Assembly (NCBI RefSeq): GCF_003368325.1
Contig: NZ_CP031467.1
Coordinates: forward strand, 3,038,001-3,102,000
Source of the DNA: Paraburkholderia caffeinilytica
GTDB lineage: Bacteria > Pseudomonadota > Gammaproteobacteria > Burkholderiales > Burkholderiaceae
Length of the DNA: 64,000 nucleotides
Reading direction: 5' to 3'
The position numbers were made by a program, and so were the translations under genes. The notes under the pieces were generated by a model, which saw only the letters and a program-made list of their open reading frames with translations, did not search any database and was not told the origin of the DNA. Shown piece by piece: positions 38,776-47,744 of the stretch (positions are counted from its first letter, which is position 1; each line of letters starts with the position of its first letter).

Positions 38776-39303
38776 TTACTGATTCGCAGCCGGCGCCGAT
38801 GCTGCGTCCTTGTGATGCTCCCAGCGGTCGCGCATCTTTTCGTGACGCGCTTCCATCTTCGCAAAACGCTGCTTCAGCGCCGTGCTGACGGTGGTCTTCT
38901 GCTGGTCGTTCAAGCCGTTATAGAACTTGAGCCACGCGTCCGTGGTTTGCTGGCGCAGTTGCGCGTCTTTCTGCTCGACTTGCTGATGCGCGGTGGCCAT
39001 GGCGTTCAGATCGAGAATCGGCTGTTGCTGCGCGGCCTTCATCTGGTTCTTGATCTGTTCGTGGTTGGCGTGCATGGCCTCATGGTTCTGTTTCATGGTG
39101 TCGAGCGCGGCTTGCCATTGTTTCTCCTGATCCGCGTTCAGCTTCAACTGATCGTGCAGTTGCGTCAGTTCCTTCATGAAGTGGCCATGCCAGCCGCCGG
39201 GGCCGCCGTGATCGGCGGGTTGTGCGGCATAGGCAGCGCCCGCGCCGATGGCGAGGGCAGTGGCGGCAACGGCGAGAACGCGCGACATTTTTTTGGTGGA
39301 CAT
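38776..39303 (-). CDS. Periplasmic Spy/CpxP-like protein
   Basis: A 175-residue exported protein: signal peptide MSTKKMSRVLAVAATALAIGAGAAYAA, then a mostly helical, Gln/His/Lys-rich body with LTQLHDQLKLNADQEKQWQAAL and a second copy-like ...FYNGLNDQQKTTVSTALKQRFAKM, the LTxxQ-type repeats of the Spy/CpxP family. Such proteins act as envelope-stress chaperones or as brakes on the CpxA kinase. It is divergent from an OmpR-type regulator and kinase, the same arrangement as cpxP and cpxRA in E. coli. The ATG at 39303 is chosen because the signal peptide begins there. Confidence 0.85.
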   Translation of the reverse strand: MSTKKMSRVLAVAATALAIGAGAAYAAQPADHGGPGGWHGHFMKELTQLHDQLKLNADQEKQWQAALDTMKQNHEAMHANHEQIKNQMKAAQQQPILDLNAMATAHQQVEQKDAQLRQQTTDAWLKFYNGLNDQQKTTVSTALKQRFAKMEARHEKMRDRWEHHKDAASAPAANQ

Positions 39304-39401
39304 GTAAGACTCCCTGTAATGGAATAGCCGACAGTGCAACCGGTCATGTGGACGGCCTGCATTCGGTAAGACACAGCGTAGAGAACTGCGTCCGGCGCTG
39401 T

Positions 39402-39466
39402 GTTACGTGGCGCGATGCGGCTGTTACGGGTGATTACGTACGGCTTTCACCGTAACACCCGGTAAC
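39402..39466. promoter_or_regulatory. Cpx-like operator cluster in divergent promoter
   Basis: Four GTTAC/GTAAC half-sites: GTTACG at about 39402 and 39423 (21 bp apart), and GTAAC-N5-GTAAC at about 39452-39466. The last has the exact spacing of the E. coli CpxR box (GTAAA-N5-GTAAA). The cluster lies about 100 bp from the Spy-like start and 57 bp from the response regulator start, so it can serve both. Confidence 0.6.
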
Positions 39467-39522
39467 CCTTGCGGGCCGTCTGAAATCGAAAACCCTTCCT
39501 GCTGCGCGTTAAACTTCATCCC

Positions 39523-40248
39523 ATGGCTACTCAAATACTGGTTGTCGACGACGACGTCGAATTGCGCGATCTGCTGCGCGACTATCTGGCCCGTCAGGGC
39601 ATCGAAGTCTCGGTGCTGCACGACGCGGGCACGCTCGAGCGCAGGCTCGAACGCGAGCGTCCGGATCTGATCGTGCTCGATCTGATGATGCCCGGCGTAG
39701 ACGGGCTGACTGCGCTGCGCAAGCTGCGCGCGTCGGGCGACGACATTCCCGTGATCATGCTGACCGCGCGTGCTGACGACGTCGACCGGATTGTCGGGCT
39801 GGAGCTCGGCGCGGACGACTATCTCGGCAAGCCGTTCAACCCGCGCGAGCTGTTGGCGCGCGTGCAGGCAGTGCTGCGGCGCCGCCGCACGCTGCCGTCG
39901 GCGGCGGCGCCGGAGCAGCGCGAACCGTTCAACTTCGGCCGCTTCACGCTGGACTTTCAGTCGCGCACGCTGCATCTCGAAGACAAGCCGCTCACGCTGT
40001 CGGGCAGCGAATTCGCGCTCCTGAAGATCTTCGTCAACCACCCCATGCGCACGCTCACGCGTGAGCGCCTGCTCGAACTGCTGCATGGCCCGGAATACGA
40101 CGGCACCGACCGCGGCATCGACGTGCAGGTGTGGCGTTTGCGTCGCATTCTCGAAACCGACCCGTCCACGCCGCGCTTCATTCAAACGGTGCGCGGACGC
40201 GGCTACGTGTTCGTGCCGGATGGCGAACAGCATGCGCCGGCCCATTGA
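39523..40248 (+). CDS. OmpR-family response regulator (CpxR/RstA-like)
   Basis: A 241-residue DNA-binding regulator. The receiver domain (1-115) has the acidic pair DDD at 9-11, phospho-acceptor Asp53 in IVLDLMMPG and Lys in LGKPFNPREL; the C-terminal winged helix (about 135-235) has the OmpR pattern LTLSGSEFALLKIFVNHP and RGIDVQVWRLRRILE. The gene overlaps the kinase by 17 nt. With the divergent Spy-like gene and the GTAAC-N5-GTAAC box, an envelope-stress role is likely. Confidence 0.93.
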   Translation: MATQILVVDDDVELRDLLRDYLARQGIEVSVLHDAGTLERRLERERPDLIVLDLMMPGVDGLTALRKLRASGDDIPVIMLTARADDVDRIVGLELGADDYLGKPFNPRELLARVQAVLRRRRTLPSAAAPEQREPFNFGRFTLDFQSRTLHLEDKPLTLSGSEFALLKIFVNHPMRTLTRERLLELLHGPEYDGTDRGIDVQVWRLRRILETDPSTPRFIQTVRGRGYVFVPDGEQHAPAH

Positions 40249-41551
40249 TTCGCTGTTCGGGCGCCTCGCGCTGCTAGTCATTGCGGTGCTGCTGCTGTCG
40301 CATTTCGCGTGGTACGCGCTCATGCGGCTCGAGCGCAGCCAATTGCAAACACGCTACGCAGTCGAGGAAGCCACCTTCCTCGTCGACGCGGTGCGCCAGC
40401 ACGTCGCCCGCACGCCGGACCAGCCTTTGCCGTCGCGCGTCAGGCTGGTCGACCCGTCGAGCGCCGACGTGCCGCCGGATAGCACCAACCTGCCGCCCCC
40501 GCTCGAACGCTTCATCGAGGACGTGCGCGATCGCATGCCCACTGGCACGCTCGTGCGGATCGGCCAGCCTGGCCGTCCGCCCACGCTATGGGTGCGCGCC
40601 ACCACCGATCGAAGTTGGATCGTGGTGCCGGTGCAGCCTTTGCGCACGCCCCGTTCGCTCGACCGTACGGTGCTGTGGCTCGCAATTATCTTTTCGTTCG
40701 CGGTGATGGCCGCGCTCTTCGCCGCGTGGGCGCTGCAGCAGCCGTTGCGCTCGCTCGCCCAGGCGGTGGCGCGCTTCGGGCGCGGCTTGCCGGTGCCGCC
40801 GGTGCCCGAGCGCGGTCCGCGCGAGTTGCGGCAGCTGACGCACGGCTTTAACCAGATGGTTCAGGAAGTGGCGCGTACTGAACACGACCGGGCCGTCATG
40901 CTGGCCGGCGTCGCGCACGATCTGAAAACGCCGCTGGCACGCATGCGGCTGCGCGCCGAAATGATGGAAGAAGTGAAGATGCGCGACGGCGTGGTGCGCG
41001 ACGTCGATTCGATGACGCATATCGTCGAACAGTTTCTGGTGTTCGCACACGACGGCGCCGATCGCAGCGAAGCCGTCGAAGTGGACGCGCAGTGCGAGCG
41101 CGTGGTCCGCAGTTATCGCGCGGTCGCGGCCGGTGCGCCCGCCGTGCAGACCGAACTCAACGCGGGGCCGGGTTTCCTGTTGCCCGCGGCGACGCTCGAC
41201 CGGATCCTGTCGAATCTGTTGGACAATGCCCATGCCTACGGCGCGCCGCCGATCGTCGTCGCCACCGCGCGCACGGCGCAAGGCTTCACGCTTTCGGTGA
41301 GCGACAACGGCAGCGGTATCGCCGCGCAGGATCTGATCAATGCCAGCCGGCCGTTCGTCCGGCTCGACCCGGCACGTGGCGGCAACGGCCATAGCGGGCT
41401 GGGACTCGCGATCGTCGAGCGTCTGGTGCGGCGTGCGGGTGGGGCGTGGGAGATCGGCAACCACGGTGGCCGTGGCTTGCGGGTCTTGATGAGCTTTCCG
41501 TTCGAAGTGGTGCCGCGTGTCGCGGCGGCTTCGGAAAACGCCTGGAGTTGA
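40232..41551 (+). CDS. Sensor histidine kinase partner (CpxA-like architecture)
   Basis: A 439-residue inner-membrane kinase. One helix near residues 8-28, a periplasmic sensor of about 120 residues (Pro-rich, RLVDPSSADVPPDSTNLPPP), a second helix near 150-170, HAMP, then the dimerisation domain with phospho-acceptor His229 (GVAHDLKTPLARMRLR) and an ATPase domain with ILSNLLDNAHAYG (N box), VSDNGSGI (G1) and GHSGLGLAIV (G2). It starts inside the regulator gene. The signal is unknown. Confidence 0.93.
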   Translation: MRRPIDSLFGRLALLVIAVLLLSHFAWYALMRLERSQLQTRYAVEEATFLVDAVRQHVARTPDQPLPSRVRLVDPSSADVPPDSTNLPPPLERFIEDVRDRMPTGTLVRIGQPGRPPTLWVRATTDRSWIVVPVQPLRTPRSLDRTVLWLAIIFSFAVMAALFAAWALQQPLRSLAQAVARFGRGLPVPPVPERGPRELRQLTHGFNQMVQEVARTEHDRAVMLAGVAHDLKTPLARMRLRAEMMEEVKMRDGVVRDVDSMTHIVEQFLVFAHDGADRSEAVEVDAQCERVVRSYRAVAAGAPAVQTELNAGPGFLLPAATLDRILSNLLDNAHAYGAPPIVVATARTAQGFTLSVSDNGSGIAAQDLINASRPFVRLDPARGGNGHSGLGLAIVERLVRRAGGAWEIGNHGGRGLRVLMSFPFEVVPRVAAASENAWS

Positions 41552-41599
41552 GCGGGGCAAGGGCGGCAGGCGCCGGCCCCGCAGTGTCAGTGCCGGAAC

Positions 41600-41658
41600 G
41601 CAATGTCCGGATGCAATGGTCGCAATGCAGTGCCGAATGCGGCGTCCGCAATGCAATG
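41600..41658. repeat. Short interspersed GCAATG repeats
   Basis: Five GCAATG units in about 60 nt (near 41600, 41613, 41622, 41648, 41653) between the kinase stop and the next convergent gene. Irregular spacing; it does not resemble an array or a terminator. Confidence 0.4.
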
Positions 41659-41699
41659 CCCGATGCGCTGTCTGGAATGCGCGCCCGGCAAACCTTGCG

Positions 41700-41966
41700 C
41701 TAGTCTGAAAACAGCGTGTTCAACGCATTCGCCGCATCACCGTCCACCGTACTCCACGTTACCGTTTCGGCTTCGAAGATGTAGTGTGTCGTGTATTTGC
41801 CGAGACGCGCGAGTATCTCTTCCTGAATCAGTTCCGGCGCGACCTCCAGCTTCAGGTACCACGCGGTCGACGACAAGCGCGTCTGGAACGCGCCATATTC
41901 GGCCAGCAGATGGTCGAACGCGTCAGCATCCTGATCGCGACAGACGATGACCAGATTTCCCTTCAT
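41700..41966 (-). CDS. Conserved small protein of unknown function
   Basis: An 88-residue soluble protein starting MKGNLVIVCRDQDADAFDHLL. The alternation of strands and helices (NLVIVCRD, AFDHLLAEYGAF, STAWYLKLEV, LIQEEILARLG, HYIFEAETVTW) suggests a small ferredoxin-like fold. No catalytic motif is visible. It has good codon use for this genome and is convergent with the kinase gene. I do not recognise a function. Confidence 0.72.
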   Translation of the reverse strand: MKGNLVIVCRDQDADAFDHLLAEYGAFQTRLSSTAWYLKLEVAPELIQEEILARLGKYTTHYIFEAETVTWSTVDGDAANALNTLFSD

Positions 41967-42145
41967 GCGAATCTCCCGTTAGAGCGGTAGCGGCAACCTC
42001 TATGTCAGGGTCGATGATACCTGCTTCGTTACGGGAAGCCCGAGGCCGCGACTTGCTTTGCACTTGCTTTGTATTGACGGCTGCATGCAGCCGGGCGCGG
42101 ACGGCGCAGCGGCCTGGACGGATTATCGGGTGCCCTCGGCTGGCG

Positions 42146-43837
42146 TCACCAGGCGTTGGCTACCGTTCGCGCGGGCGGCGCGGTGTCGTCGGGCGGAAGG
42201 GCTTCGGTGCGGTCGCGGCCGCCCGACTTTGCCGCGTAAAGCGCCATGTCGGCGCGGCTCATGATGCGCTCGGGCAGATCGTCGGACGAGAGTTCGGTGA
42301 TGCCGATGCTCACGCTCAAACCCACCGAGGGCGGCAACTTCGGCGAAGGAATCGCCTTTAGACGCAGGCGCAAACGTTCGACGACTTCGCGGCCGCCGGC
42401 CAGGTCCGTGGTCGGCAGCAGCAAGCCGAACTCTTCGCCGCCCAGCCGGCCGATCGCATCGGTGCCGCGCAGCTCGGCCCGGCAGGTGTCGACGAAATGT
42501 TCGAGCGCGCGGTCGCCGGCGGCGTGGCCGAAGCGGTCGTTAATCTGCTTGAAATGGTCGAGGTCGGCGATCGCCATGCACAGCGGCTCGTTGCCCGCAT
42601 GCGCGCGTTCGATCTCGTGGCGCAGCAGGTCGAGGAAGTAGCGCCTCGACAGCGCGCCTGTCAAGGCGTCGTGGCGCGCCTCGGCCGAGAGCAGCGTGTT
42701 GGCCGATTGCAATTGTTCCGCGAGGTCGCGCGTGGCGCGATGGTGGCGCCGCTCGCGCACGTACGACACCGTGATGACCCACGCGAGCGCGACGGTGCCG
42801 GCCAGCGTCAGAAACACCAGCAGATGGTCGCGCTTGTGATTGCGCAGCAGTTCGGGCCAGGCCGCGAGCGGATCGACCAGGTGCGCCGACAGTCCCGAGT
42901 TCAGGCCGCCGCGTGCCTGGTACAGCGACGGCGTTGGCTGCTCGCGCATGCCGAACAGCTGTTCGGCGACGCTTGCGGGCACCCAGGGCGCCTGTTCGCG
43001 CACCCGTGTGTCGACCTGGATCTGGACGTCGGGGAGGATGTCGCGGCGATAGATGGTCAGGCGCTCGGCGGCACTCATCTGCGTGGCGTGCGAGTTCGGC
43101 AGCGCGTGACCTTCGAGTGCGCTGTTGTGCGCCATGATGATGACGCCGTTTTCATCGGCGACGAAGGTGCCGGCATGCGCGACCCAGTGGCGCAGCCGCG
43201 CGATCCCTACCTTGGCCACCACCACGCCGACCAGCAGGCCGTCGGCATACACCGGCGCCGCGATGAAGATGCCCGGTTCGCCGCTCTGGCGGCCGACGCC
43301 GTAGGCTTCCGAAAACGCGCCAAGCAGGGCGTTCGTCAGGTAGCCGCGGGTGCGCATATCGGCGCCGACGAAGGAGTGCTCCGCCGCAAGCGGTCTGTTG
43401 ACGGAGTTGCTCGACGCGACGCAGACGCCGTTGGCGTTGACGAGCCAGACCTGGTCGAGCCCGGAGAAGCCTTGCGCGTCGTGCAGGAAATCGCCCACGG
43501 CGAGCATGTGTGGGTCTTTCAGCAACGCGGCGCGCAGGGCGGGTTCCGCCGCTTCGCCGTTCGCGGCATAATTCTGGGATTGCGCCAGCGCGTGCTGGAC
43601 CAGGTCCATTTCGGCCATGGTCGCGGGAATGGCGCGGGCCATGGCGAGGTCGCTGGCGATCACCTCCGCCATGTTGTCGACGATCGACGTGGACATCTGG
43701 CGCTGCGTGCGCAAAGCCGCGTCCAGCTCTTGCTGTACCATCCGGTCCGCGACCATGCCGGCCACGAACCAGCAAACGAGCACGATCAGCACGAAGCTGA
43801 TCGGTCCGGTTGCCTGGCGCAAGGTTGTCCTGTTCAT
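42146..43837 (-). CDS. Membrane diguanylate cyclase with Cache-type sensor
   Basis: A 563-residue enzyme that makes cyclic di-GMP. One N-terminal helix (about residues 14-35), a large periplasmic sensor of about 265 residues (VGDFLHDAQGFSGLDQVWLVNANGVCVASS and GIFIAAPVYADGLLVGVVVAKVG fit a double Cache domain), a second helix near 310-330, a short coiled coil and a GGDEF domain. The active site reads GGEEF, and RGTD lies five residues before it, so the inhibitory I-site is intact. The frame is open to 44059; the ATG at 43837 with AGAGG upstream gives the membrane topology expected. The ligand is unknown. Confidence 0.93.
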   Translation of the reverse strand: MNRTTLRQATGPISFVLIVLVCWFVAGMVADRMVQQELDAALRTQRQMSTSIVDNMAEVIASDLAMARAIPATMAEMDLVQHALAQSQNYAANGEAAEPALRAALLKDPHMLAVGDFLHDAQGFSGLDQVWLVNANGVCVASSNSVNRPLAAEHSFVGADMRTRGYLTNALLGAFSEAYGVGRQSGEPGIFIAAPVYADGLLVGVVVAKVGIARLRHWVAHAGTFVADENGVIIMAHNSALEGHALPNSHATQMSAAERLTIYRRDILPDVQIQVDTRVREQAPWVPASVAEQLFGMREQPTPSLYQARGGLNSGLSAHLVDPLAAWPELLRNHKRDHLLVFLTLAGTVALAWVITVSYVRERRHHRATRDLAEQLQSANTLLSAEARHDALTGALSRRYFLDLLRHEIERAHAGNEPLCMAIADLDHFKQINDRFGHAAGDRALEHFVDTCRAELRGTDAIGRLGGEEFGLLLPTTDLAGGREVVERLRLRLKAIPSPKLPPSVGLSVSIGITELSSDDLPERIMSRADMALYAAKSGGRDRTEALPPDDTAPPARTVANAW

Positions 43838-44562
43838 CGGCCCTCTGATTCGTCTGGCTGTGACATGCAAATAGCTCTTTTGTAGCAGCGCGATGGCGCT
43901 GTTTCGCCGGTGTGGGTGCCGCTGGCGGAGCGCCCTCGGTGTGCGCCGCGTTGTGGGCCGGCCTGACCGCGAAGCGGCGTGCCGTCTCTTGATTTTAACC
44001 GTCATGGGGCCTGACGCCACCGTTATTGCGGTAATGCGAAGTGCGTCCGCCTTGCCCATCAGGTTCTTAACGGCAGCGCGTCAGCTTTCTGAATGGCTGC
44101 GCGGGCTTTCCGGATGCTTGAAATCCGTTCGCGCCGCAATGCCGAGGGCTGGGGAAGTGGCCGGCGCGCGACGGTAGAGAGCTCGCCGCACACGCGTCAC
44201 TGTCGTCGGTCGAAGGCCGTTGCCGGGAGGTTCGCCGCTATTTGCTGCTATTTGCGGCGAAAGGTTGTGCCTGAAACATAGGATGGTGTAGTGTCGTGCC
44301 GTCCAAAACAAGGAAAGCCCGCCAGCCTTCGGGCGGCGCCTGCGACGACAGGAGCCCGGCTTGACGGTAGCGGTCCCAGGCGGGCTTGCCCACGGACCGG
44401 TCCGTCGCCGGTCCACGTGTCTCTCCAACGCTAACGATTTACCGTGCACATGCGTTTTGCCATGCCTGATTTCCGTTTTCCGGACCGACTTTCAGACTGC
44501 CGCGCCGAAACCGCGGCCTCCTTCGTGCGTTTGAGTACCTGTATGAATAGGGAGAGCGTCTG
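43838..44562. other. Long divergent region with possible structured leader, no gene
   Basis: About 725 nt between the diguanylate cyclase and the ABC permease without a credible frame. Near the ABC gene AAGCCCGCC (about 44315-44323) can pair with GGCGGGCTT (about 44379-44387), enclosing a CCTG-CGACGA-CAGG hairpin; an alternative GCCCG/CGGGC pairing excludes part of it. The stretch may be a structured 5' leader. It matches no riboswitch consensus that I know. Confidence 0.35.
44392..44405. promoter_or_regulatory. Perfect 14-bp palindrome upstream of ABC operon
   Basis: ACGGACCGGTCCGT, with a further GGTCC half-site about ten bases on. It lies about 160 bp before the permease start and is a candidate operator. 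Confidence 0.4.
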
Positions 44563-46314
44563 ATGGATTTCAGCTTCAACCTGAAGCGCACAGCCAATGC
44601 CTCGGCATGGCGGGTGTTGCCCAATCGCTGGGACTTCGTTGCCTTTCCGCTGATCATCTGCATCATCGCGATGGCGGCGATCGGCTTTCACGAGACCCTG
44701 GCGCCGATGTCGACGCTCAAGACCCAGGCGATCTCGCTCGACCCGTCGAATCTGCCCGAGTACGCCATGCGCACCACGCTGCGCATGCTGGCTGCAATGG
44801 TCGCCTCGCTGATCTTCACGCTCGTGTACGGCACGCTGGCTGCCAAGAGCCGCCGCGCCGGCATGGTGCTGGTGCCGATTCTCGACATCCTGCAGTCGGT
44901 GCCGGTGCTTGGCTACATTTCGTTTACGGTCACGTTCTTCCTCGCGCTGTTTCCGGGCCGGGTGCTCGGTGCCGAACTGGCGGCGATCTTCGCGATCTTC
45001 ACGAGCCAGGCATGGAACATGACGTTCAGCTTCTATCAGTCGCTGCGCACGGTGCCGCGCGACCTGGACGAAGTTTCGCGCGGCTTCCATCTGACTTCAT
45101 GGCAGCGCTTCTGGAAACTCGAAGTGCCGTTCTCGATGCCGGGCCTCATCTGGAACATGATGATGTCGATGTCGGGCGGCTGGTTTTTCGTGGTCGCATC
45201 GGAAGCCATCACGGTCGGCAACAATACGATCACCCTGCCGGGGATCGGCGCCTACCTCGCGCAGGCGATTTCCGATAAGAATTTGCATGCAATCGGCTGG
45301 GTGATCCTTGCCATGACGGTCGTGATTCTTGCGTACGACCAGTTCATGTTCCGCCCGCTCGTCGCATGGGCCGATAAATTCCGCATGGAAACCACCAGCT
45401 CGGGCGATGCGCCGGAATCGTGGCTGCTCGACCTGATCCGCCGCACTCATCTGATTCACCGTCTGCTGGTGCCGCTCGGCTGGATGTTCGCCAAGGCCGC
45501 GCGCGTCAACTTCACGTTGCCGGCGTTTAACGCCCCGCGTTTCCAGATTCCGCAGCGCGAGAAGAGCTCGCGCGTCGGCGACCTTGTCTGGGCCGCCGTG
45601 GTGCTGCTTGCCACGGTTTATGTGGTGTATCGCGTGATTACGTACGTGCGGACCGGCGTGTCGCTCGACGAAGTCTGGCACGTGTTGGTATTGGGGCTCA
45701 TCACCTTGCTGCGGGTGGCGGTGCTGATCGCCATCGCCTCGGTGATCTGGGTGCCGATCGGCGTGCTGATCGGCCTGCGGCCGGCGCTGGCCGAGAAGGT
45801 GCAGCCGATTGCGCAGTTCCTCGCCGCGTTCCCGGCGAACCTGCTGTTTCCGGTGTTCGTTATCGTCATCGTGCGCTTTCATCTGAACCCGGACATCTGG
45901 CTGTCGCCCCTGATCGTGCTCGGCACGCAGTGGTATATCCTGTTCAACGTGATTGCCGGCGCGAGTTCGTATCCGAACGACTACCGGGAAGCGGCCAAGA
46001 ACTTCCACATTCGCGGCTGGCAATGGTGGCGTCAAGCAATGCTGCCGGGCATTTTCCCGTATTACGTGACCGGTGCGATTACCGCGTCGGGCGGTGCGTG
46101 GAACGCCAGTATCGTTGCTGAATTCGTCCAGTGGGGCGACACCAGGCTTGCCGCGCATGGCTTGGGCGCTTACATCGCGCAGACCACCGCAGCAGGCGAC
46201 TATCCGAAGATCATTGTGGGCATCGCCGTGATGTCCCTGTTCGTGACCCTGTTCAACCGCCTGCTGTGGCGTCCGATGTTCGCCTACGCTGAAGCGAAGC
46301 TCCGGCTAGATTGA
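44563..46314 (+). CDS. Fused two-domain ABC permease (nitrate/taurine/bicarbonate type)
   Basis: A 583-residue inner-membrane protein made of two binding-protein-dependent permease domains in tandem. The first (about 60-260) carries the EAA loop RDLDEVSRGFHLTSWQRFWKLEVPFSMPGLIWN, the second (about 345-575) NDYREAAKNFHIRGWQWWRQAMLPGIFPYYVTGAI. Most importers of this family use two copies of a single-domain permease, so this protein alone can form the channel. It has a modest ribosome site (GGGAG) and is followed by its ATPase gene after 19 nt. No substrate-binding protein is encoded nearby. Confidence 0.92.
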   Translation: MDFSFNLKRTANASAWRVLPNRWDFVAFPLIICIIAMAAIGFHETLAPMSTLKTQAISLDPSNLPEYAMRTTLRMLAAMVASLIFTLVYGTLAAKSRRAGMVLVPILDILQSVPVLGYISFTVTFFLALFPGRVLGAELAAIFAIFTSQAWNMTFSFYQSLRTVPRDLDEVSRGFHLTSWQRFWKLEVPFSMPGLIWNMMMSMSGGWFFVVASEAITVGNNTITLPGIGAYLAQAISDKNLHAIGWVILAMTVVILAYDQFMFRPLVAWADKFRMETTSSGDAPESWLLDLIRRTHLIHRLLVPLGWMFAKAARVNFTLPAFNAPRFQIPQREKSSRVGDLVWAAVVLLATVYVVYRVITYVRTGVSLDEVWHVLVLGLITLLRVAVLIAIASVIWVPIGVLIGLRPALAEKVQPIAQFLAAFPANLLFPVFVIVIVRFHLNPDIWLSPLIVLGTQWYILFNVIAGASSYPNDYREAAKNFHIRGWQWWRQAMLPGIFPYYVTGAITASGGAWNASIVAEFVQWGDTRLAAHGLGAYIAQTTAAGDYPKIIVGIAVMSLFVTLFNRLLWRPMFAYAEAKLRLD

Positions 46315-46333
46315 GAATTAAAGGCTAAACGCG

Positions 46334-47680
46334 ATGCAAAATCCTAAAGCTGTTATGACCGCTGCGCCGATTCAGACTCCGCCGATGCCGCCGCGCCTCG
46401 GTGAAGAGATTCTGCGCGTCAAGGACGTGTGCCGCGGGTTCAACAAGTCGCAGGGCGAGCTGCTGGTCCTCGACGACGCGAATCTGTCGCTGCGCGAAGG
46501 CGAGATCGTCGGTTTGCTGGGCCGGTCGGGCTCGGGCAAGTCGACGCTGTTGCGCATCATCGCCGGTCTGATCGAGCCGACCGACGGCGAAGTCACGTAT
46601 ATGGGCAAGCCGCTCGACGGCCCGGCCAAGGGCGTGGCGATGGTGTTCCAGACCTTCGCGCTGTTCCCGTGGCTGACCGTGCTGCAAAACGTGGAAGCGG
46701 GACTCGAAGCACAAGGCGTCGGCGCGAGTGATCGCCGTACGCGCGCGCTGGCGGCGATCGACCTGATCGGTCTCGACGGTTTCGAAAACGCGTATCCGCG
46801 CGAGTTGTCGGGCGGCATGCGTCAGCGCGTCGGCTTTGCGCGCGCGCTGGTGGTCGACCCCACGTTGCTGCTGATGGACGAGCCGTTCTCCGCGCTCGAC
46901 GTGCTGACCGCCGAAACGCTGCGTACCGACCTGCTCGACCTGTGGACGCAAGGCCGCATGCCGATCAAGGCGGTGCTGATCGTCACGCACAACATCGAGG
47001 AAGCGGTGTTCATGTGCGACCGGATTCTGGTGCTGTCGTCCAATCCGGGCCGCGTGATCGCCGAGATCAAGGTGCCGTTCAAGCATCCGCGTAACCGCCT
47101 CGACCCGGCATTCCGCCGGCTGGTCGACGAGATCTACGCGAAGATGACCGCGCGTCAGACCGACGAAAAGACCAAGAAGGGCCTCGAGCTGCACAGCTGG
47201 CTGCCGCATGTGTCGACCAACCTGATGGCCGGTCTGATCGAAACGCTGGCCGCCGCGCCGTACCACGGCCGTGCCGACATGCCGGAAATCGCCCGCTCAC
47301 TGCACCTGGAGGTGGACGATCTGTTCCCGGTTGCCGAAGTGCTGCAGCATCTGGGCTTTGCCGACATCCGCGAAGGGGATATTTTCCTGACGCCGCCGGC
47401 GCGCGTGTTCTCTGAATTCGGCACCCAGGAGCGCAAGATGATGTTCGCCGAACATCTGCTGCGCCACGTGCCGCTCGCCGCGCGGATCAAGAAGGTGTTG
47501 AACGAACGGCCGGGACATCGTGCGCCGCGCGTGCGCTTCGAGCAGGAGCTGGAGGATTTTCTGTCGGACAGCGCCGCGGAAGAGACGCTCGACGCAGTCA
47601 TCAACTGGGGCCGTTATGGCGAGATCTTCTCGTACAACGACCAGACCGAAATCTTCAGTCTGGAAGACGTGGAGTCTTAA
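46334..47680 (+). CDS. ABC ATPase with C-terminal AAA-associated domain
   Basis: A 448-residue ATPase for the fused permease. Residues about 20-270 form a nitrate/sulfonate-type ABC domain: Walker A GRSGSGKST, signature LSGGMRQRVGFARAL, Walker B LLLMDEPFSALD, switch VTHNIEEAVFM. Residues about 310-435 are an extra module (LMAGLIETLAAAPYHGRADMPEIARSLHLEVDDLFPVAEVL) seen in ATPases of this subgroup and thought to be regulatory. A strong terminator follows. The transported solute is unknown. Confidence 0.93.
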   Translation: MQNPKAVMTAAPIQTPPMPPRLGEEILRVKDVCRGFNKSQGELLVLDDANLSLREGEIVGLLGRSGSGKSTLLRIIAGLIEPTDGEVTYMGKPLDGPAKGVAMVFQTFALFPWLTVLQNVEAGLEAQGVGASDRRTRALAAIDLIGLDGFENAYPRELSGGMRQRVGFARALVVDPTLLLMDEPFSALDVLTAETLRTDLLDLWTQGRMPIKAVLIVTHNIEEAVFMCDRILVLSSNPGRVIAEIKVPFKHPRNRLDPAFRRLVDEIYAKMTARQTDEKTKKGLELHSWLPHVSTNLMAGLIETLAAAPYHGRADMPEIARSLHLEVDDLFPVAEVLQHLGFADIREGDIFLTPPARVFSEFGTQERKMMFAEHLLRHVPLAARIKKVLNERPGHRAPRVRFEQELEDFLSDSAAEETLDAVINWGRYGEIFSYNDQTEIFSLEDVES

Positions 47681-47715
47681 ATCCGGTCGAGTTGATTAAG
47701 ACGCTTCGAGCAAAA

Positions 47716-47744
47716 GGCGGCAGGGGAGATCCTGCCGCTTTTTT
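47716..47744 (+). terminator. Intrinsic terminator of the ABC operon
   Basis: GCGGCAGG-GGAGAT-CCTGCCGC followed by six T, about 35 nt after the ATPase stop. The T run overlaps the stop codon of the convergent lipoprotein gene. Confidence 0.88.
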
